DNA from: Prosapia bicincta | Taxonomy: Eukaryota > Arthropoda > Insecta > Hemiptera > Cercopidae | Length of the DNA stretch: 64,000 nucleotides | Direction: 5' to 3' | Assembly (NCBI GenBank): GCA_036971475.1 | Contig: JBAIZL010000001.1 | Coordinates: 95,736,350 to 95,800,349, forward strand | Part shown: positions 1-12,519 of the stretch, in pieces | How positions within the stretch are numbered: position 1 is the stretch's first letter | Layout: each line of letters opens with the position of its first letter | The notes under the pieces: model-generated | Seen by the model: only the letters and a program-made list of their open reading frames with translations | Database searches by the model: none | What the model was told of the DNA's origin: nothing | Translations under genes and position numbers: made by a program

Positions 1-560
1 AATTTGTTTGTTGGGTCTATAGGTGTTTCTGTGATGTCATTAATTTTAAAGAATGATAGTACTTTTTTGTTTTGTGTATAATGACAGTGATGATGCCTTT
101 GTCCGCTTTTATGAATTTTAGGTTATGTTGTCTTTGTTTGTGTATTTTTGAGTTTATTGTTTTATTTTGTTTAAATTTTATATTGTGTGTTGTCGGAGGT
201 ATTCTTGGTCATTAGTATCTATGGTTAGTATGGCTGTTTCAGTCGAGTAATTTGTTAGTGAGCTTTTTGTGTTGTGTTAATTGTGTTTGAGGTCTTTGTT
301 GGGTAAATCCATTTTTTGTTTGTTGAATTTTATTTCTGTTGTGTTTAAAGTAGGTTTCTTGTAATGTATGTGTGGTGTTAATTTTGGTTAGTGTGTGATG
401 TTTGAGTTTGTTAATTTTGAGGTTGTTTATTTTTGTTGTTGTATTTTATGCGTTTGTTCAGTTGTAAATTGTATGGCGTTTTTGAGTTCAAGATGGTGTA
501 GTAACTGTGTGAGTTTTTGGTGTAGGTAGGAAAGTTTAGTATTAAGTATCCCTTTTTGTG
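1..560 (-). pseudogene. Penelope-like element, 5' part of reverse-transcriptase ORF (fragment)
   Basis: Read on the minus strand, this stretch encodes the N-terminal part of a PLE reverse transcriptase. The clearest mark is a peptide near 70-115 reading IKADKGIITVII, the ADKG block in front of the RT fingers that is typical of PLEs, followed at about 1-20 by a DPTNK-like peptide. The most N-terminal visible piece (about 430-627) is rich in Lys, Gln and His and has no recognised domain. Stops break the frame between these parts. The fragment runs off the left edge, so the RT core would lie outside. It is part of the PLE-rich landscape of the window. Family assignment rests on motif memory, not on an alignment. 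Confidence 0.6.
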
Positions 561-739
561 TGTATAACCTTTTAAATGTGTAATTTTTGTGCTGATGTAT
601 TGTTTGATTTAATTTTAATGTGTGCATATTTTGATGTTATGTCGTGTGTGATGCATTTTTTGTTGAATGAGATATGTTCTGATGTGATGGTTACCTTGAG
701 CCTGGTCCGTCTGTACTCGATAGTTTTGGATCGCCGATC

Positions 740-1290
740 AATATTAAAACTTGCAATCTTTGTGCTGTACATCTTGAAGTTTTTGTATAAATTACACTAT
801 TTTTATATTAACTTGGCAAAAAACCACTACTTACTAATTTATTCAGCAGACACATTTCGCAATAGGTCAGCGCAGACTGACATAGACATCAATCTAAAAA
901 TCCTACACTACATCAAAAAAGCAACAACCTTAACACAGTAGAAAACTACAAGATATATAAACACCATAAATACTATCCACAACATATTCTAAATGACAAA
1001 ACACTCACATTCAAATACTATATTTGAGCACATAATTAACAACTACTCTATGAACAATAACACGCTACAGAACAGAAATACACCACAGACTCAAACCGAC
1101 GCAACGCGCCTGAGCAAAAATCTTGTCAGTGATTCACAGCATTGAATAATGTGCTGACCTAGTGCAAAACGTGTCTGCTGAATAAATCAGTAAGTAGTGG
1201 CTTTTTGCCAAGTTAATACAAAAAAGTGTAATTTATAGAAAGACCTCAAGATGTACAACACAAAAACTGCAAGTTTTGTATACGGCTTTT
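740..1290 (+). mobile_element. Head-to-head pair of PLE 3' ends
   Basis: A short minus-strand 3' end (740-863) faces a longer plus-strand piece (864-1290). The outer ~110 bp of both arms match as an inverted repeat; shared blocks include GTGTCTGCTGAATAAAT and TTGCCAAGTTAATA. The plus arm first encodes a PLE-like C-terminal tail around 925-1020 (a NTVENYKIYKHHKYYP peptide) and then the 3' untranslated end. Both arms carry a CTGACC...AAA box at the same place, a possible decayed hammerhead. The unequal arms suggest two differently 5'-truncated copies joined at 863/864. Confidence 0.6.
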
Positions 1291-1299
1291 AGTTTTTTC

Positions 1300-4198
1300 C
1301 CCATTATTTTCAAACTTTTAAACTAATTTGTCTTAGTATTAATGCAATCCATCTTAGCTTCGATTAATTTATTTAGTAGCATGTAATAAAATCAAGTTCA
1401 AGACACACTTACTGACCGAAATTACAACAAAAGACATCACAATTTTAAATTAATTGGGATAAGACTGACTGAAGATAAAATATTGATCTTTCGTACAACC
1501 AATTTCAACACATTACCTTTTTTTCTATACTGGGAACTAAACTTTGATTAACTGGGTTGGTTTAAAGCAATAAAAAAAGGTTTTAAGTTACAAAAATTTA
1601 TTTCCCAAATGTTAACAATGTACTTCAATAATTATTCTTAAATAAAAATTCTTTTGTACTTTTTGTTCAGTAACATCTGATAGTGTACATCTTAAATAAA
1701 GAAGAGATATAAAAATATAGAGAAATTTCTCACATATATATTCATGAAGAAATTCTCTTGTATGTTTCAAATTCACAATTAATTACTTTATGCATACAAT
1801 TTAAATCAATCTGTCATGAAAGCACTGTTTCAGCCAATTTCTGGAGTGGATGTAATACCACTGTGAGCAATTAGTTCTGTTCACATAGAATATACCCAAT
1901 TTGTAATGTAGTCTTCGAAGATCATTCATTGATATTGTTAGGAAAATGTGGTCAAATTATCAGATTCCTGCATGATTCACAACATAAAAGTTTCACCAAA
2001 AGTTAAGGACAACAAAATTTATAAGTATAAAAATACATACAAACTTTCCTATAATCTACTGCTTATGATGGATTAAAAATACTCGTAATATTTAGTTATT
2101 TGTACCCATCTTCAATTTGGCTTACTGGAAGCACCGCCCATTGGGGAACTGATGGTTGCGCCATTAACAAAAAACTTTGTTGTAGTACACATTTTGAAGA
2201 AAATTGAAAAAAAACTTTTTCCATTAATCTCAAAGTTACAAAATTTTTACTAATTTGGAATAGTACTAATAGTTTTATGATGGAAACGGTTAACCTAATA
2301 AAAACTCAAATTAGTCAAGTCTAATCTTTACATTAGAATATTTTAACAATCACTAATGGCTCTAGTCATTAGTATAGCGCTTTTTGACCAGTCAAAAGGT
2401 TCTATTTCTAGATATAGTGTCTTAGTAGACAACCCTCTGTACCCATTCGTCATCAAGGCTATGCACATACCTTCCCCCATATATAGATCATTTACCACTT
2501 TCTCTCAATCACCAGAAAAGTGTTATCTTAGTCATTTATTGTCTTGCAGCAACAGTTTATTCATGGTTTTTACACTTCTCATCATCAAAAGTGTTTCAAA
2601 GTACATAATGAATGATCCTTGGTTGGGTTTTGTGATATTAAGAGACCCTTTATGTTCTCACTGTTTTAATAGAATTAACCAAAAACAATTCCTAAAAAAT
2701 TTAAAAAGCATTTATACTGAAATGCTTACAGCAAATTTGCAATACAATGCATCGAAACAATAAATGGTTGGAACAGTGTAAGAAAAAATGCCTATTTAAG
2801 AAGTGGACACCATACTTTGAGTAGAAAATTCATACCTTTGTCAACAAAACTAACAACTATGAACCTCAACCTCAACCATCCATATCTGAAAAACCATCAT
2901 CTGAGGACAAATATTGTAATGTTTACTTACTTACTTCTTCCAGCAGGCGTCCAGCTTCAGTTGTAGCCGATGGCCCGATGTCCATGAGTTTACAACAAAA
3001 TGTTTTTTGCTTTCCGAACAACCCATGAACAAGTACTGCAACCTATTTCATTCCTAAAGTGTATTTGTCAGCGCAGTAGTTTGTTCTCAATGCCTTTTAA
3101 GACATTTAACTCAGAGAATTGGATGCCATAGCTAATTTATAAAAGGTATGTGAAATATGGCTGTTAGTAATAACTTAATCATGTGGTTTAAGATCAATTG
3201 TGATTGTGCAATTTTTTGGGAAATACAAGTAGATAAAATCATGGCAAATCTGTCACTATAAAATGATGCTAAACTAAACAATATTTGAGACTGTACTTAA
3301 CAAGATATATTGTACAATCATTTGTTATAGTATAAAAATATAAGTAAGTAAAATTGTAATAAAAAGTAATGTGTCAAAAAAGTGCTCTAATTAAGTTTTT
3401 TATTGACAAACAAAGCAATGAGGTTAGATTTGAGCTATTGAAGAGTTTTTGTTGTGTGTAGAGGTTCAGTCTTTTTACTATCTAAATGAGTTTCTCGCTA
3501 TCAAGCATTTAACCGCAGATGGAAAGGTGAAAAAGCACTTGAAGACTGGTTATAAGCAATAGCAGGCGACAGAGTTATATGATTTTGGCATACAGAATCT
3601 TGCAAAACATAGAAACTATATGACATATAGAAACTATGTAGAAAATAAGAAAGATGTAAGGAATTAAATTGAAACATTTTTCTTATATATTGGACACTAG
3701 CAGAGGCTGTGCACACAGGACATGGGGCCATCAGCTGGTTAAGGGCCATCCAGGCTGCTATAAGAAAAAGATCTTTCCTTAAATCTAATAGTATATTTTT
3801 TATAAGTAATTGGATTTTTCTTTCCAAATACCCGAAATACCATTTGTTTTATGACCAATTATTGTTTAACATTTCAATTGATTAATAACAAAAATTGAAC
3901 AAATCACACTTTTATGTATCATACATTTTAATCCATATTCTGACATTTTTCATTCTAACCAATAATTTTTTAAAAAATTTGTTTCTACTTAAGACGGTTT
4001 CAGTTTACTTCCCTATGTATGTTTACCAAGTTACTTAATAAAGTCTGACCACTTAACAACAAGCTTGAATTTTGCAAAACTTGTAACTTTTATATGTAAC
4101 CCTTAAATCTTACATCTACGTGTTTCAAACCTTGTAGCTCCATTTAAAATATGGAAATAATTAAACTAACAATTAAAATACTTCTTAATTATATTCCA
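1300..4198. other. Intergenic AT-rich DNA without a recognisable gene
   Basis: I find no domain, splice-supported exon or clear repeat here. An open frame at 2356-2763 (plus) and one at 3501-3827 (minus) show no known motif. On the minus strand near 2350-2560 a protein-like composition is visible but the frame is broken, so a very old transposase remnant is possible. No RNA gene was seen. Confidence 0.5.
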
Positions 4199-4971
4199 GG
4201 GTCATTCCATGCCAAATCAACCAATGGTCTGAACCTTGATTATTTTGATTGTTTATGAATAGGTTATGATAGGTTTTTGAATTACAAGCTTTTTTAACGC
4301 TTAATTAACGTTTTTAATTTTTTGAAATCTTTAAAATTGCATAACCACAAAAATCTATAACTTATAGAGAGCTGAAATTTTTCCCATACTTTTACATTTG
4401 AAATCCTCTTTACATTGATATGTCAGATGACTGTATTTGATACATTTTGAGTTTTTTGAGAAACCACCAAAAATTGTTTTTGAAAAACCCAAAACACGTC
4501 CCCTTCTATTTTAATCAATAATATATGTTATTTGCAATGTAACTGACTAAATTTATGCAAAATTTCAGAATGGGATACTAATGGGTTATTTTTAAAAAAT
4601 ATTTTGCTGTCAGAATACGCACTACCTAGATGTGACCTACCAATGATAATAGCTACAAGATACATACTGATTTACTATCATAATCAAGCTATTTAGTTGT
4701 TTTAGCAATTTTTTTTTAAATGTATGGTTTATATCTGTAAATGGACGTATAAAGACATTTTTAATTATCTTAATATTTACCTAATTATTACAACTAACCT
4801 TGAGTCATCCCATGTTGTTTATTGCAATATAAATTATTACACTTATGGTAAACTATACTGTCTAGGATATATATAGTTTGTAACCAAATTATTTTAAGAG
4901 AATAACAAAATGTAAATGTTCTTTATAATCTGTGAAGATATATTTCCAAAGCAAGAAAAGATATTTTCATT

Positions 4972-7481
4972 TCATTGGCACTCAAGGTATACGTTCTTCC
5001 TGTTTGTTGATCGATCCATATTTCGCAGTGAAGTGTATCCTGGCACTGCTAATATATCCCTTGGTTCTAGATAGAAGAAAGAACGAGCTGGACCTTTAGG
5101 ATGTAAAACGTTGATTCTACTCATACTGTTGTTTTTTTCTTTGATACACCAAAGTATCATAGAACATATATACAAAGACTTGTCTTATGCCACTGTCACA
5201 AAACCAGACATGATATTTTCCAAGTCAGTTGGTGTTATTTGATATCCTGATGTTACACAGTTAAGGGATTTGTCTTAACTTAAATAATATGGTTTAACAA
5301 TAATTTTGCTTTCTGACACTGGTATAAATGAATGAAACTTCTGTGCTCCTGCAATTGCTTTGGGGTCATTAGCCGAATGAACAGACTATTGAAACTCTTC
5401 TTAATTTTGTGTTATACATAACACACAGTCAATCCTGCTTATGTTGTCAGTAGCAAAATCATAAAGTTGCTTTGGTGTCAAAATTTGTTGATCATATGAT
5501 CTTTGTAGGCTGGCTTTAGCTGCTAATCGTTTTACAGTTCCACCAAGACACTCACAAACACTCTTGCCAAGAGATGTAGCGAAGAGCTGACACTTGGTTT
5601 CTATTCTAAAGTCTTGTTTATGTAAACACTAATTATAAAAATTTTTTCAGCTCTTATATTGGTTCTTATATCAGATATCATCATTAATACGTGATTTTTT
5701 TTTAAGATCAAAAGACAAAGTTTGCTTCAAGATTTCTAGTAGTTTTTTTTTTGGAAAACATAAAAGACAACAGTGTTATGCTCCAAACAATCTTAGATAC
5801 AAACACACTGCAGATTTTTCAATTTTCCCTCCCATTTGTAATAGATAATAAAGGGATGAATGGTATGTAGCTTAGATGGTAGCCCAGTGAAAAGATCTAA
5901 TCTCGTATTGTATTAAGCAAGAATAATTTTCAGAAAAATCACTATTAGCCACTAAATGGCCTTCAGTTAGGTTTTCCTTTACTTCACTGTAATTTTCTTT
6001 TTGCTGATTTAATATAAATGCAGGTGTTTTAAACTTTATGGGTGTTTTTAAAAAATCATCAATAAAATCATCTGTGTCCATACTACTGTTTCCATTGAAC
6101 ACCTATCTACAGTTATCCACTTTTTGTAAGTTACTTCATCATTTCATTGTTAAATTTATTATGCAATAACTCTTTAAACTGAGTAACACCTGGGCATTCT
6201 TTACACATATCCATATAACAGTGCTGAAGAGGATTGCACATTATCTTGGCCAGGCAAGAGTGCTACGATTTGAAACAGATTTCATCAACCAGGACAAAAT
6301 TTTTCATTTTGCCCACTTATCATTAACTTGATGTTTTGGTGCAATTTACAGACACATGCCATATGTTTTCCATTTTTCCACACAAATGCAGTTCTTAGAC
6401 CTAAGCTCACAAAACTTAGAAAAACCAATATCGCTTGTTGGGAATTTTTCTTTAAATAACTGCTTTCTTTCATCAGTTCATCAATATTTTCACTCAAAGT
6501 TCTCCCATCACATTGAATTCAGTTTTGAATCACGAATCAAGAGTATACCATTTTCTTTTACCAACTTTTTACAGCTCAACCCATGTAATTCCTTACTCCA
6601 AACTCATCTTGTATTTTTTTAGTACTCCAACTCATTGGTAAAGCAGACAAAATTGTCACATCTTGTTGTTTTTCTATCAAACGTTTCTTTCAGTTGTTGA
6701 ATTATTTCTGATTCTTCTAAGTGTTCAACAATAGGCTGTTCTTAGATGGATAGGCTGTTTGAGACGGGCAGTAAACTATTTTCAAAACTAAACTTTATTT
6801 TGTCAAGTTTTTTAGTTGCATAGCTAGCCACAGTTATCTTTTTCTTCTTCAATGGTGACTCACCTATAGGTTCAAGTAACTTATTTAAATATTCTATGTA
6901 TGATTGAGAATCTGTAAAAGAGTCATCTAAACTCTGACTACTACATGGTAAAACCTCTTCATCAGCTTTGTATAATTTATACATTTTTTTCTTACATTTA
7001 TCGCATATTTTTATGCTACTACTTATTTTGAAATCTAAAGAGCACATATTCAGTCTCTTACATCTCTTAGTGTCCTTGACCATTTTTGATGATTTTGTTC
7101 TTTAATTAAGTTGCAACATCTAGTGAAATCTTTGTATAATTTATACACTTTTTCTTACATTTATCGCATATTTTTATGCTACTACTTATTTTGAAATCTA
7201 AAGAGCACATATTCAGTCCCTTACATCTCTTAGTGTCTTTGACCAATTTTGATGATTTTGTTCTTTAATTAAGTTGCAACATCTAGTGAAATCTTTGTAT
7301 AATTTATACATTTTTTCCTTACATTCATCACATATTTTTATGCTACTACTTATTTTGAAATCTAAAGAGCACATATTCAGTCTCTTACATCTCTTAGTGT
7401 CTTTGACCATTTTTGATGACTTTGTTCTTTAATTAAGTTGCAACATCTAGTAGAAACAGCCCAGTTCTTTTGAGACTTCAT
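4972..7481 (-). pseudogene. Decayed transposon-borne gene with IHQN / CPG / ENYS / GGTVKRLAA motifs
   Basis: Reading right to left on the minus strand, pieces in several frames line up with one long protein. It starts with MKSQKNWAVSTRCCNLIKEQ at 7481, followed by a Cys-rich segment (CSLDFK...ICDKCKKK, about 7080-6960), a KHMACVCKLHQNIKLM block (about 6340), C-x-x-CPG with the nearby Cys residues (about 6190-6250), SDFSENYSCLIQYEIRSFHW (about 5940-5880), and GGTVKRLAAKASLQRSYD (about 5560-5500). This order of motifs matches a widespread multicopy protein family in arthropods and Hydra that is presumed to be transposon-encoded. Numerous frameshifts and stops make it nonfunctional, and the N-terminal exon is partly triplicated (see 6966-7455). 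Function is unknown; a nuclease/transposase role is inference only. Confidence 0.6.
6966..7455 (-). repeat. Three tandem copies of a ~163-bp coding segment
   Basis: Units start near 6966, 7130 and 7293 (spacing 164 and 163 bp) and are more than 95% alike by eye. Each covers the Cys-rich start of the decayed gene (MVKDTKRCKRLNMCSLDFK on the minus strand). Because 163 is not a multiple of three, the duplication itself shifts the frame. It looks like a late duplication in an already useless copy. Confidence 0.85.
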
Positions 7482-7644
7482 GTTTGATTATAAATTATTT
7501 TCTTCAATCGAATAAAATAATATCTACAAGTAGCCTACTTTACTTACTGACCATTTCCAACAAATGTAAAAAACACATTCACCATAACATTTAATTCATT
7601 TCAATTGAAGTAAATCCGGAGCTTAAAAACTTAATTTAATATAC

Positions 7645-7965
7645 ACTGAATAGTACGGACCTCGTAACTGTGAACATGGCCTTGAGAGACTACCACTTCT
7701 GTAAACATGTCACTTATTCAAGAGTATACTACACATCAACAGCTTTATGTAAGAAACAGTCAGTCAAAGCAAAATTACAGAAGGCTACGATCAGCAACGC
7801 ATTTGTACAGAAACTGATGAGATTAATAGTTTTATAATTGCTACGAGTATTTTGACAGTCCTTGCCATGTCTTTATACTGACCCTATACCTCCAGTCTCG
7901 CCTACTGCAATCTCTCAAGGACAAGTTCACAGTTACAAGGTCTGCACTATACACTGAGTATTATT
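7645..7965. repeat. Small inverted-repeat element inside the large transposon
   Basis: A ~45-bp inverted repeat lies at about 7651-7692 and 7911-7953. Shared text includes GTAACTGTGAACATG and CCTTGAGAGA on the left and their complements on the right, with TATACACTGA just outside each arm. The 220-bp interior has no coding signal. It could be a MITE or part of the host transposon's own 5' region. Confidence 0.5.
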
Positions 7966-8420
7966 AGAAAATTTAATAAATATTGTACAATACAGTTCAT
8001 AAGTAGACACTATTAACTACACCACATAGACACTGGACCAAAAGGAGAATAATTAAAATTTTCAACTGTATGAACAGTGACAGAGCATTAGTAGGTATAA
8101 ACTCTTGAAGACAATCATAAAATTGAATGGATAGATAGCTGGGTGGATGGGTGTGTATGCTTACCTTGTTGCAAGTTGCTCCATGAAAACAGAGCTGATG
8201 GTTTCATGTCAGTGCTTGCTCTTCAGGTTCCAACTTGTCTGTTTTAGATAAATACACTTTTGAAGTATTACAAAATATTTATTATTGAAATATTTAATAT
8301 CATGATCCTTAGAATGACGATTTAATGTAAATAATCTATTGTTAAAGTATTTGTTTCAATATGTACTATGCAAAATCTTTGCAGTAAAAATGTAGGGTAA
8401 TCAAGAATATTTTATATTAA

Positions 8421-9810
8421 CACTCTGCCGGTCGCGTGATGGCGCTGTGTGCCGCCTTTTCACCTATTCGTTATCAGTTCTTACAATCTTGAAAGTAGGC
8501 ACTTGAAATTCCTAGTATTTGTTGTTGACTATATTGATAATAGAATGAATAATCTATTTTGGTTATTTTTTTCTCAATTCAATTCCCAACAGGCTTTGAT
8601 TCCGGACACATCCTCGTTGTAGCACAGAATACCCCACGAGACCAGTCATGTAAGTATATTATTATTATATTTCACAATTATTTTTTAAAATTTTGTTTTA
8701 AAACAAATACATTTATGCTATTTAATTATTTAATTAATTAATTAATAATTAATTTAGCAAATAATTTCTAAAATTATAATGTAGGTATTACATTTTATAG
8801 GGACAGGATCGATGAAGAATATATTTATACAAGTAATCCCAACTACGAGAGAATAGTTTCACAATTATTAGATGATTCCATTGGCAGAACATCTTTTTAA
8901 AAATGGTCTAACCATTCTCGTGACTCTAAAAAAAAATAAACGGGAAATCCCACCACTGTTTATTCAGGCTGGTAAATCAAGAGAAATAGGTAGTTCCATC
9001 TTCGGATTTCAGGATGAGTTAATGCTTATTACATCAAAAAAAAAAAAATAGTTTTATTACTTTTGTCTATGCACGACGACGCAGCCATAAAAATAATTAT
9101 GGGAAAACCAGAAGCCATAACGGATTACAACTCGACAAAGGCCGGAGTCGATACAGTTGACCAGCCATCCTCCCAGTACTCCACCTCTCGAACAACAAGA
9201 CGGTGGCCAATGTCACTTTTTTTAGACACTTGGACATCGCGGAAATAAATTATTTTGTAATTTACAAATTTAACAACCCAGAAAGTAATGACAGGAGAAA
9301 AAAATTCATGAAAGACCTTTCTCATACACTCATAGAAGATCACCTGAAAGAAAGGACACAAATTAAAAAACTGCTGTTCCTAAAGACATAACGCTGTTCC
9401 TTAGCCCATACAGAACGTGGTACCAAATATTCCTGTCGCTACTGGATCTGGACGATGTGTTTGCTGCTCAAGAAAACGAAATACAAAAAAAAAACAGTGC
9501 GTTGTTCAGAATGCACCAGATTTATTTGTAAAAACAATTCTAAAAAAAATAATCAAGTGTGATGACTGTTCAAATCAAGAAAGTAAAACTGAAGAAATGT
9601 AAAAGTTTTTATCCTTTTTTTTAACAAAATAAAATAAGTTATTGTAAGTAGTTGTTCTTCTTATATATTTAAAGAGGTTTCTTTTAAAAAAGTTGTAAAA
9701 TTAATCACTTACTACCAAATACCCACTTGAAATAGGCGAAAAATGATGTGCGGCACTCCATGCTCCACGCGACCAGTAATTTAAAAGTGTAAGATGCGAC
9801 CGGTGGAGGG
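8421..9810 (+). mobile_element. piggyBac-family transposon, defective, TTAA flanked
   Basis: Both ends sit next to TTAA (8417-8420 and 9811-9814), the piggyBac target duplication. The terminal repeats are CACTCTGCCGGTCGCG on the left and the complement of CCCTCCACCGGTCGCA on the right. A subterminal GGTCGCG box also recurs near 9770. The ~1.39-kb length is shorter than an autonomous piggyBac (usually over 2 kb), so much of the transposase is missing. It is nested in the 4.2-10.6 kb element and is therefore younger than it. Confidence 0.85.
8890..9602 (+). pseudogene. piggyBac transposase, C-terminal half, frameshifted
   Basis: Three frames together cover the C-terminal half of a piggyBac transposase. 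First comes a segment with LKKNKREIPPLF and FGFQDELMLIT (about 8930-9040). Then follows KPEAITDYNSTKAGVDTVDQ (9108-9165), the conserved block carrying the last catalytic Asp of the DDE/D set, with SQYSTSRTTRRWP behind it. Next is a segment with NNPESNDRRKKFMKDLSH (about 9270-9330) and finally a Cys-rich tail (RCVCCSRKR...CVVQNAPDLF...CDDCSNQ) ending at a stop at 9600-9602. At least two frameshifts separate these parts. The N-terminal half and first catalytic Asp are absent. Confidence 0.8.
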
Positions 9811-11328
9811 TTAAATAAAAATTATTTATAATTTTTTGAATTATTTATTATGTACTGATAAATTGAACTTATAAAAGATTAGTAGCAATATGTTAAGATT
9901 AATATAAATATTCAAATTAGCATTTGTTGTGCCATGATTTTAATAATCCTGCCATAATCTGTTAGAATATTTACAGTTTACTTTAGTTTAATGCTAGCTT
10001 ATTTAAAGTTAGGATGATAATTTAATCAGCCATAAGTAACTAGTGTGTAATTAATAATAAAACAATAAAAAAGTCAAACCAGAAAGCAGGAAAATTATAA
10101 CATACATATTGAGGTTCGATACTAAGTTCTTATGACACAGGCCCATAGTCGGATTGTACTCTGACATCAAAATATTTTTTTAAATGATGGAACCCATTTG
10201 TATCCCACTCTAAAATTTTGCAGAGATTTAGTCAGATATAGTATGAATAACATATATATATATTTTTTTTTAATTGAAGGGAAACGTTCTGAGTTTTTCA
10301 AAAAACAATTTTTGGCGGTTTTTTAAAAACTTCAAAATGTATCAAATATACTCATGTGACATATCAAATTGAAAAGCAATTTAAACATAAATATAGCACA
10401 CATTTCAGCTCTCTATACGCCTTAGTTATTTAGTTAAGCAATTTTAAAGATTTCAAAACATGTAAAAACCCGTTAATTTTTGGATTTTTAAAAGCTTGTA
10501 ACTCAAAAATCAAGTCAGAAAATTCTAAAATTTTACATTTTTGTTATTCTTAGATGATACAACTAGTATACAAAAAATCAAAGAAAGGTCCAAACTATAG
10601 GGTCAAATTGATTGATTTGGCATGAAATGACTAACAAGTATAAAATACATTTCTTTGTTTTCTGCTTCTTCTACAGGAGATTGGAAAGTAGGAAATGTAA
10701 CATGTGGTTTGTTAATTATCCTGATACCCACATGTTAGAAAATTATGTATCAGTAAAATATATTCTGTTAATTGATTCTAATCAACCTCCAACCTTCAAG
10801 TTTGAAAATATTCAAATTTTAGATTTAAACTTTTAAAAATATATATTTTTTTAAATATTAAAATTAAACTGAATAAAAAACCAAAATTATTGTTTTCAAA
10901 AACTCTAACATTTGAAGTTAAACATTCTAAACTTTCACATTTCTATTCTCCAGTAGAGCATAGCAGTTTCTGGTTCAGGAGTTTAGCTGCACAGAACTCC
11001 AATTAGCATTTAGAGGGTTGAGAATAAGAAAAAGCAGAAACAATTGAATACAGCAAGCAAGCAATCCAAACTCTCCTCTCATTATAGTTCTACTGCCTCC
11101 TCACTTTGGCCATTTATTTATCAGTTGGGACAGATTCATTTAGTTTCTATTTCATTTAATGTCTTGAATTTCGTAGTCCATTACGTTTGGTGAATCTTAA
11201 TTAATCACTTTAACTTTCATTCATTCATTTAATGACTTGGATGTAGATTTTGATATCTGTGTGTAATATGATTTATAAAAACTGGCATTTATAAATAGTT
11301 GTAGTTAAATTACACTCCGTATAAATAG

Positions 11329-11619
11329 TCACTGAAGCACTTCAAAAGTTTTCACTTTATCTGTCACTCTATACCCATTATAGTATTTAATTTTATCTAT
11401 TACAAAATGTGGTTCTTGCTTTTCAATTTTATATTTTTTAGAAAAATATGGTTGATAATATTCTGACAATATTGGCATTTTATCTTTGTTTTTCACAAAT
11501 TGTTTTGTTTTTATTGGTAGAACATTTTTTCCAACATGAAGATCTTCATTACTGATTTCTAAATTAATTAGGTCCTTATATATTTGCTGAGTGAAAGGAA
11601 TATTAATTTTCTTCAAAAC
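11329..11619 (-). CDS. PPP1R35/Rcd4-like protein, last exon
   Basis: This exon opens after a tttta-g acceptor at 11620-11621 and reads in phase 0 as VLKKINIPFTQQIYKDLI and on to a TGA at 11329-11331 (96 codons). The segment INIPFTQQIYKDLINLEIS resembles the conserved NxPRSQxLFxxLVSL block near the C-terminus of PPP1R35 (Rcd4 in flies), which helps turn centrioles into centrosomes. The remaining C-terminal part (SEYYQPYFSKKYKI...) has no motif I know. The exon joins in phase to the donor at 17373. The family call is from memory of one short block and should be treated as a hint. No AATAAA is seen directly downstream. Confidence 0.6.
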   Translation of the reverse strand, partial: VLKKINIPFTQQIYKDLINLEISNEDLHVGKNVLPIKTKQFVKNKDKMPILSEYYQPYFSKKYKIEKQEPHFVIDKIKYYNGYRVTDKVKTFEVLQ

Positions 11620-11754
11620 CTAAAATATATTTGTATAAGATATTACAAATTATCTATATTGAAATGCCCTCTAATTCACAAAACAAACATACATAAAGTT
11701 GAAACTTTATAATATCATGACTCACACAAATTTATAATTAAAGTAAATTCGTAT

Positions 11755-12130
11755 TTGTTGATTCCCTCTTCACGTGAGCTACTAGTTTTCACTAAACACT
11801 TGTAGATATTTACTAATTTGCCTATAGTACCACTTACTTATATTTGTTGAGGACGGCCGTTTCGAGAGATGTGTCCCATTGTTAACTCAGACCGTAACTT
11901 ATCTCAAGGTTTACCTAGGTTAGGATATTAGCGTTTGGGTGGGATATTATGGTGGTGTAGGTGTATTTTGTAAGGAGTTATGATGTCAAAAAGTGTGTTT
12001 TGCAAAAAGTATGTGTAAATATTTACAAGTGTTTAGTAAAGTAAATTATTTAAAGCTTACTGCAAAAAAGGTTTTTAACCTTACTAGGCAATCATCATCT
12101 GAGTTTCTTAACTTTAGAACACAAACGCGT
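11755..12130 (-). repeat. Diverged copy of the GGACGGCCGTTTCG repeat family
   Basis: The text TTGATTCCCTCTTCACGTGAGCTACTAGT (11758 on), then TTGCCTATAGTACCACTTACT and GAGGACGGCCGTTTCG with the following GTGTCCC...ACTCAGACCGTAACTT, is the same as in the palindrome at 18463-18727. Only one arm is present here. The right border is uncertain. Confidence 0.6.
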
Positions 12131-12457
12131 TATCTGGCAGCTGACTCCAGTTAGTTTTTTGGTTTCATTTCTTTATAGATTGTAGGCAGTGCACAACAGG
12201 ATTAGGATTTAATACCTTTAGTTGACCATTTGAGAAGAGCATTTCATCATCTTTTGAGTATACAGTATTTCTTCACCTTTTGCTTACACGGTGTGAACGA
12301 ACTTTATACAAAAGAATTTTTGTTTTAATATGAGGTATCTGAGTTTAAAGCATATAGCTATCACGTATTGTCCAAAAGTATCGATACAAGGAAAAAATGG
12401 GGAATTGCGGTGTAACCGACCCTCAGTAAACACTAGAACTGGTATGGTACAAGCATA

Positions 12458-12461
<4 letters not shown>

Positions 12462-12516
<55 letters not shown>
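12462..12516. repeat. (TA)n microsatellite at PLE 3' end
   Basis: About 55 bp of pure TA directly follow the 3' end of the minus-strand PLE copy that starts at 12517. Equivalent tracts border most PLE ends in this window. Confidence 0.95.

Positions 12517-12519
<3 letters not shown>

Larger units (their letters stand above)
4199..10632 (-). mobile_element. Large DNA transposon with ~430-bp TIRs, decayed, with nested piggyBac
   Basis: The two ends are inverted copies of each other. The left end begins with GTCATTCCATGCCAAATCAA at about 4201, and the right end is its complement, closing at about 10631. Similarity runs on inwards with divergence (to about 4640 and from about 10150), including matching blocks for TTTTTGAAAAAC and CATTTTGAGTTTTT. 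Between the ends lie a broken minus-strand gene (4972-7481), a small inverted-repeat insertion (about 7645-7965) and a TTAA-flanked piggyBac (8421-9810). Removing the piggyBac leaves about 5 kb. The superfamily is uncertain: the gene belongs to a multicopy family I recall from arthropod and cnidarian genomes, but I cannot name its class. No target duplication was resolved. Confidence 0.6.

Noticed and set aside
2356..2763. 135-residue open frame, possible gene
   Set aside because: No motif, no splice support, no start context, and the opposite strand looks equally protein-like.
7213..7410. Separate small gene next to the 6742-7083 frame
   Set aside because: It is a duplicated unit of the same decayed exon (163-bp tandem repeat), not another gene.
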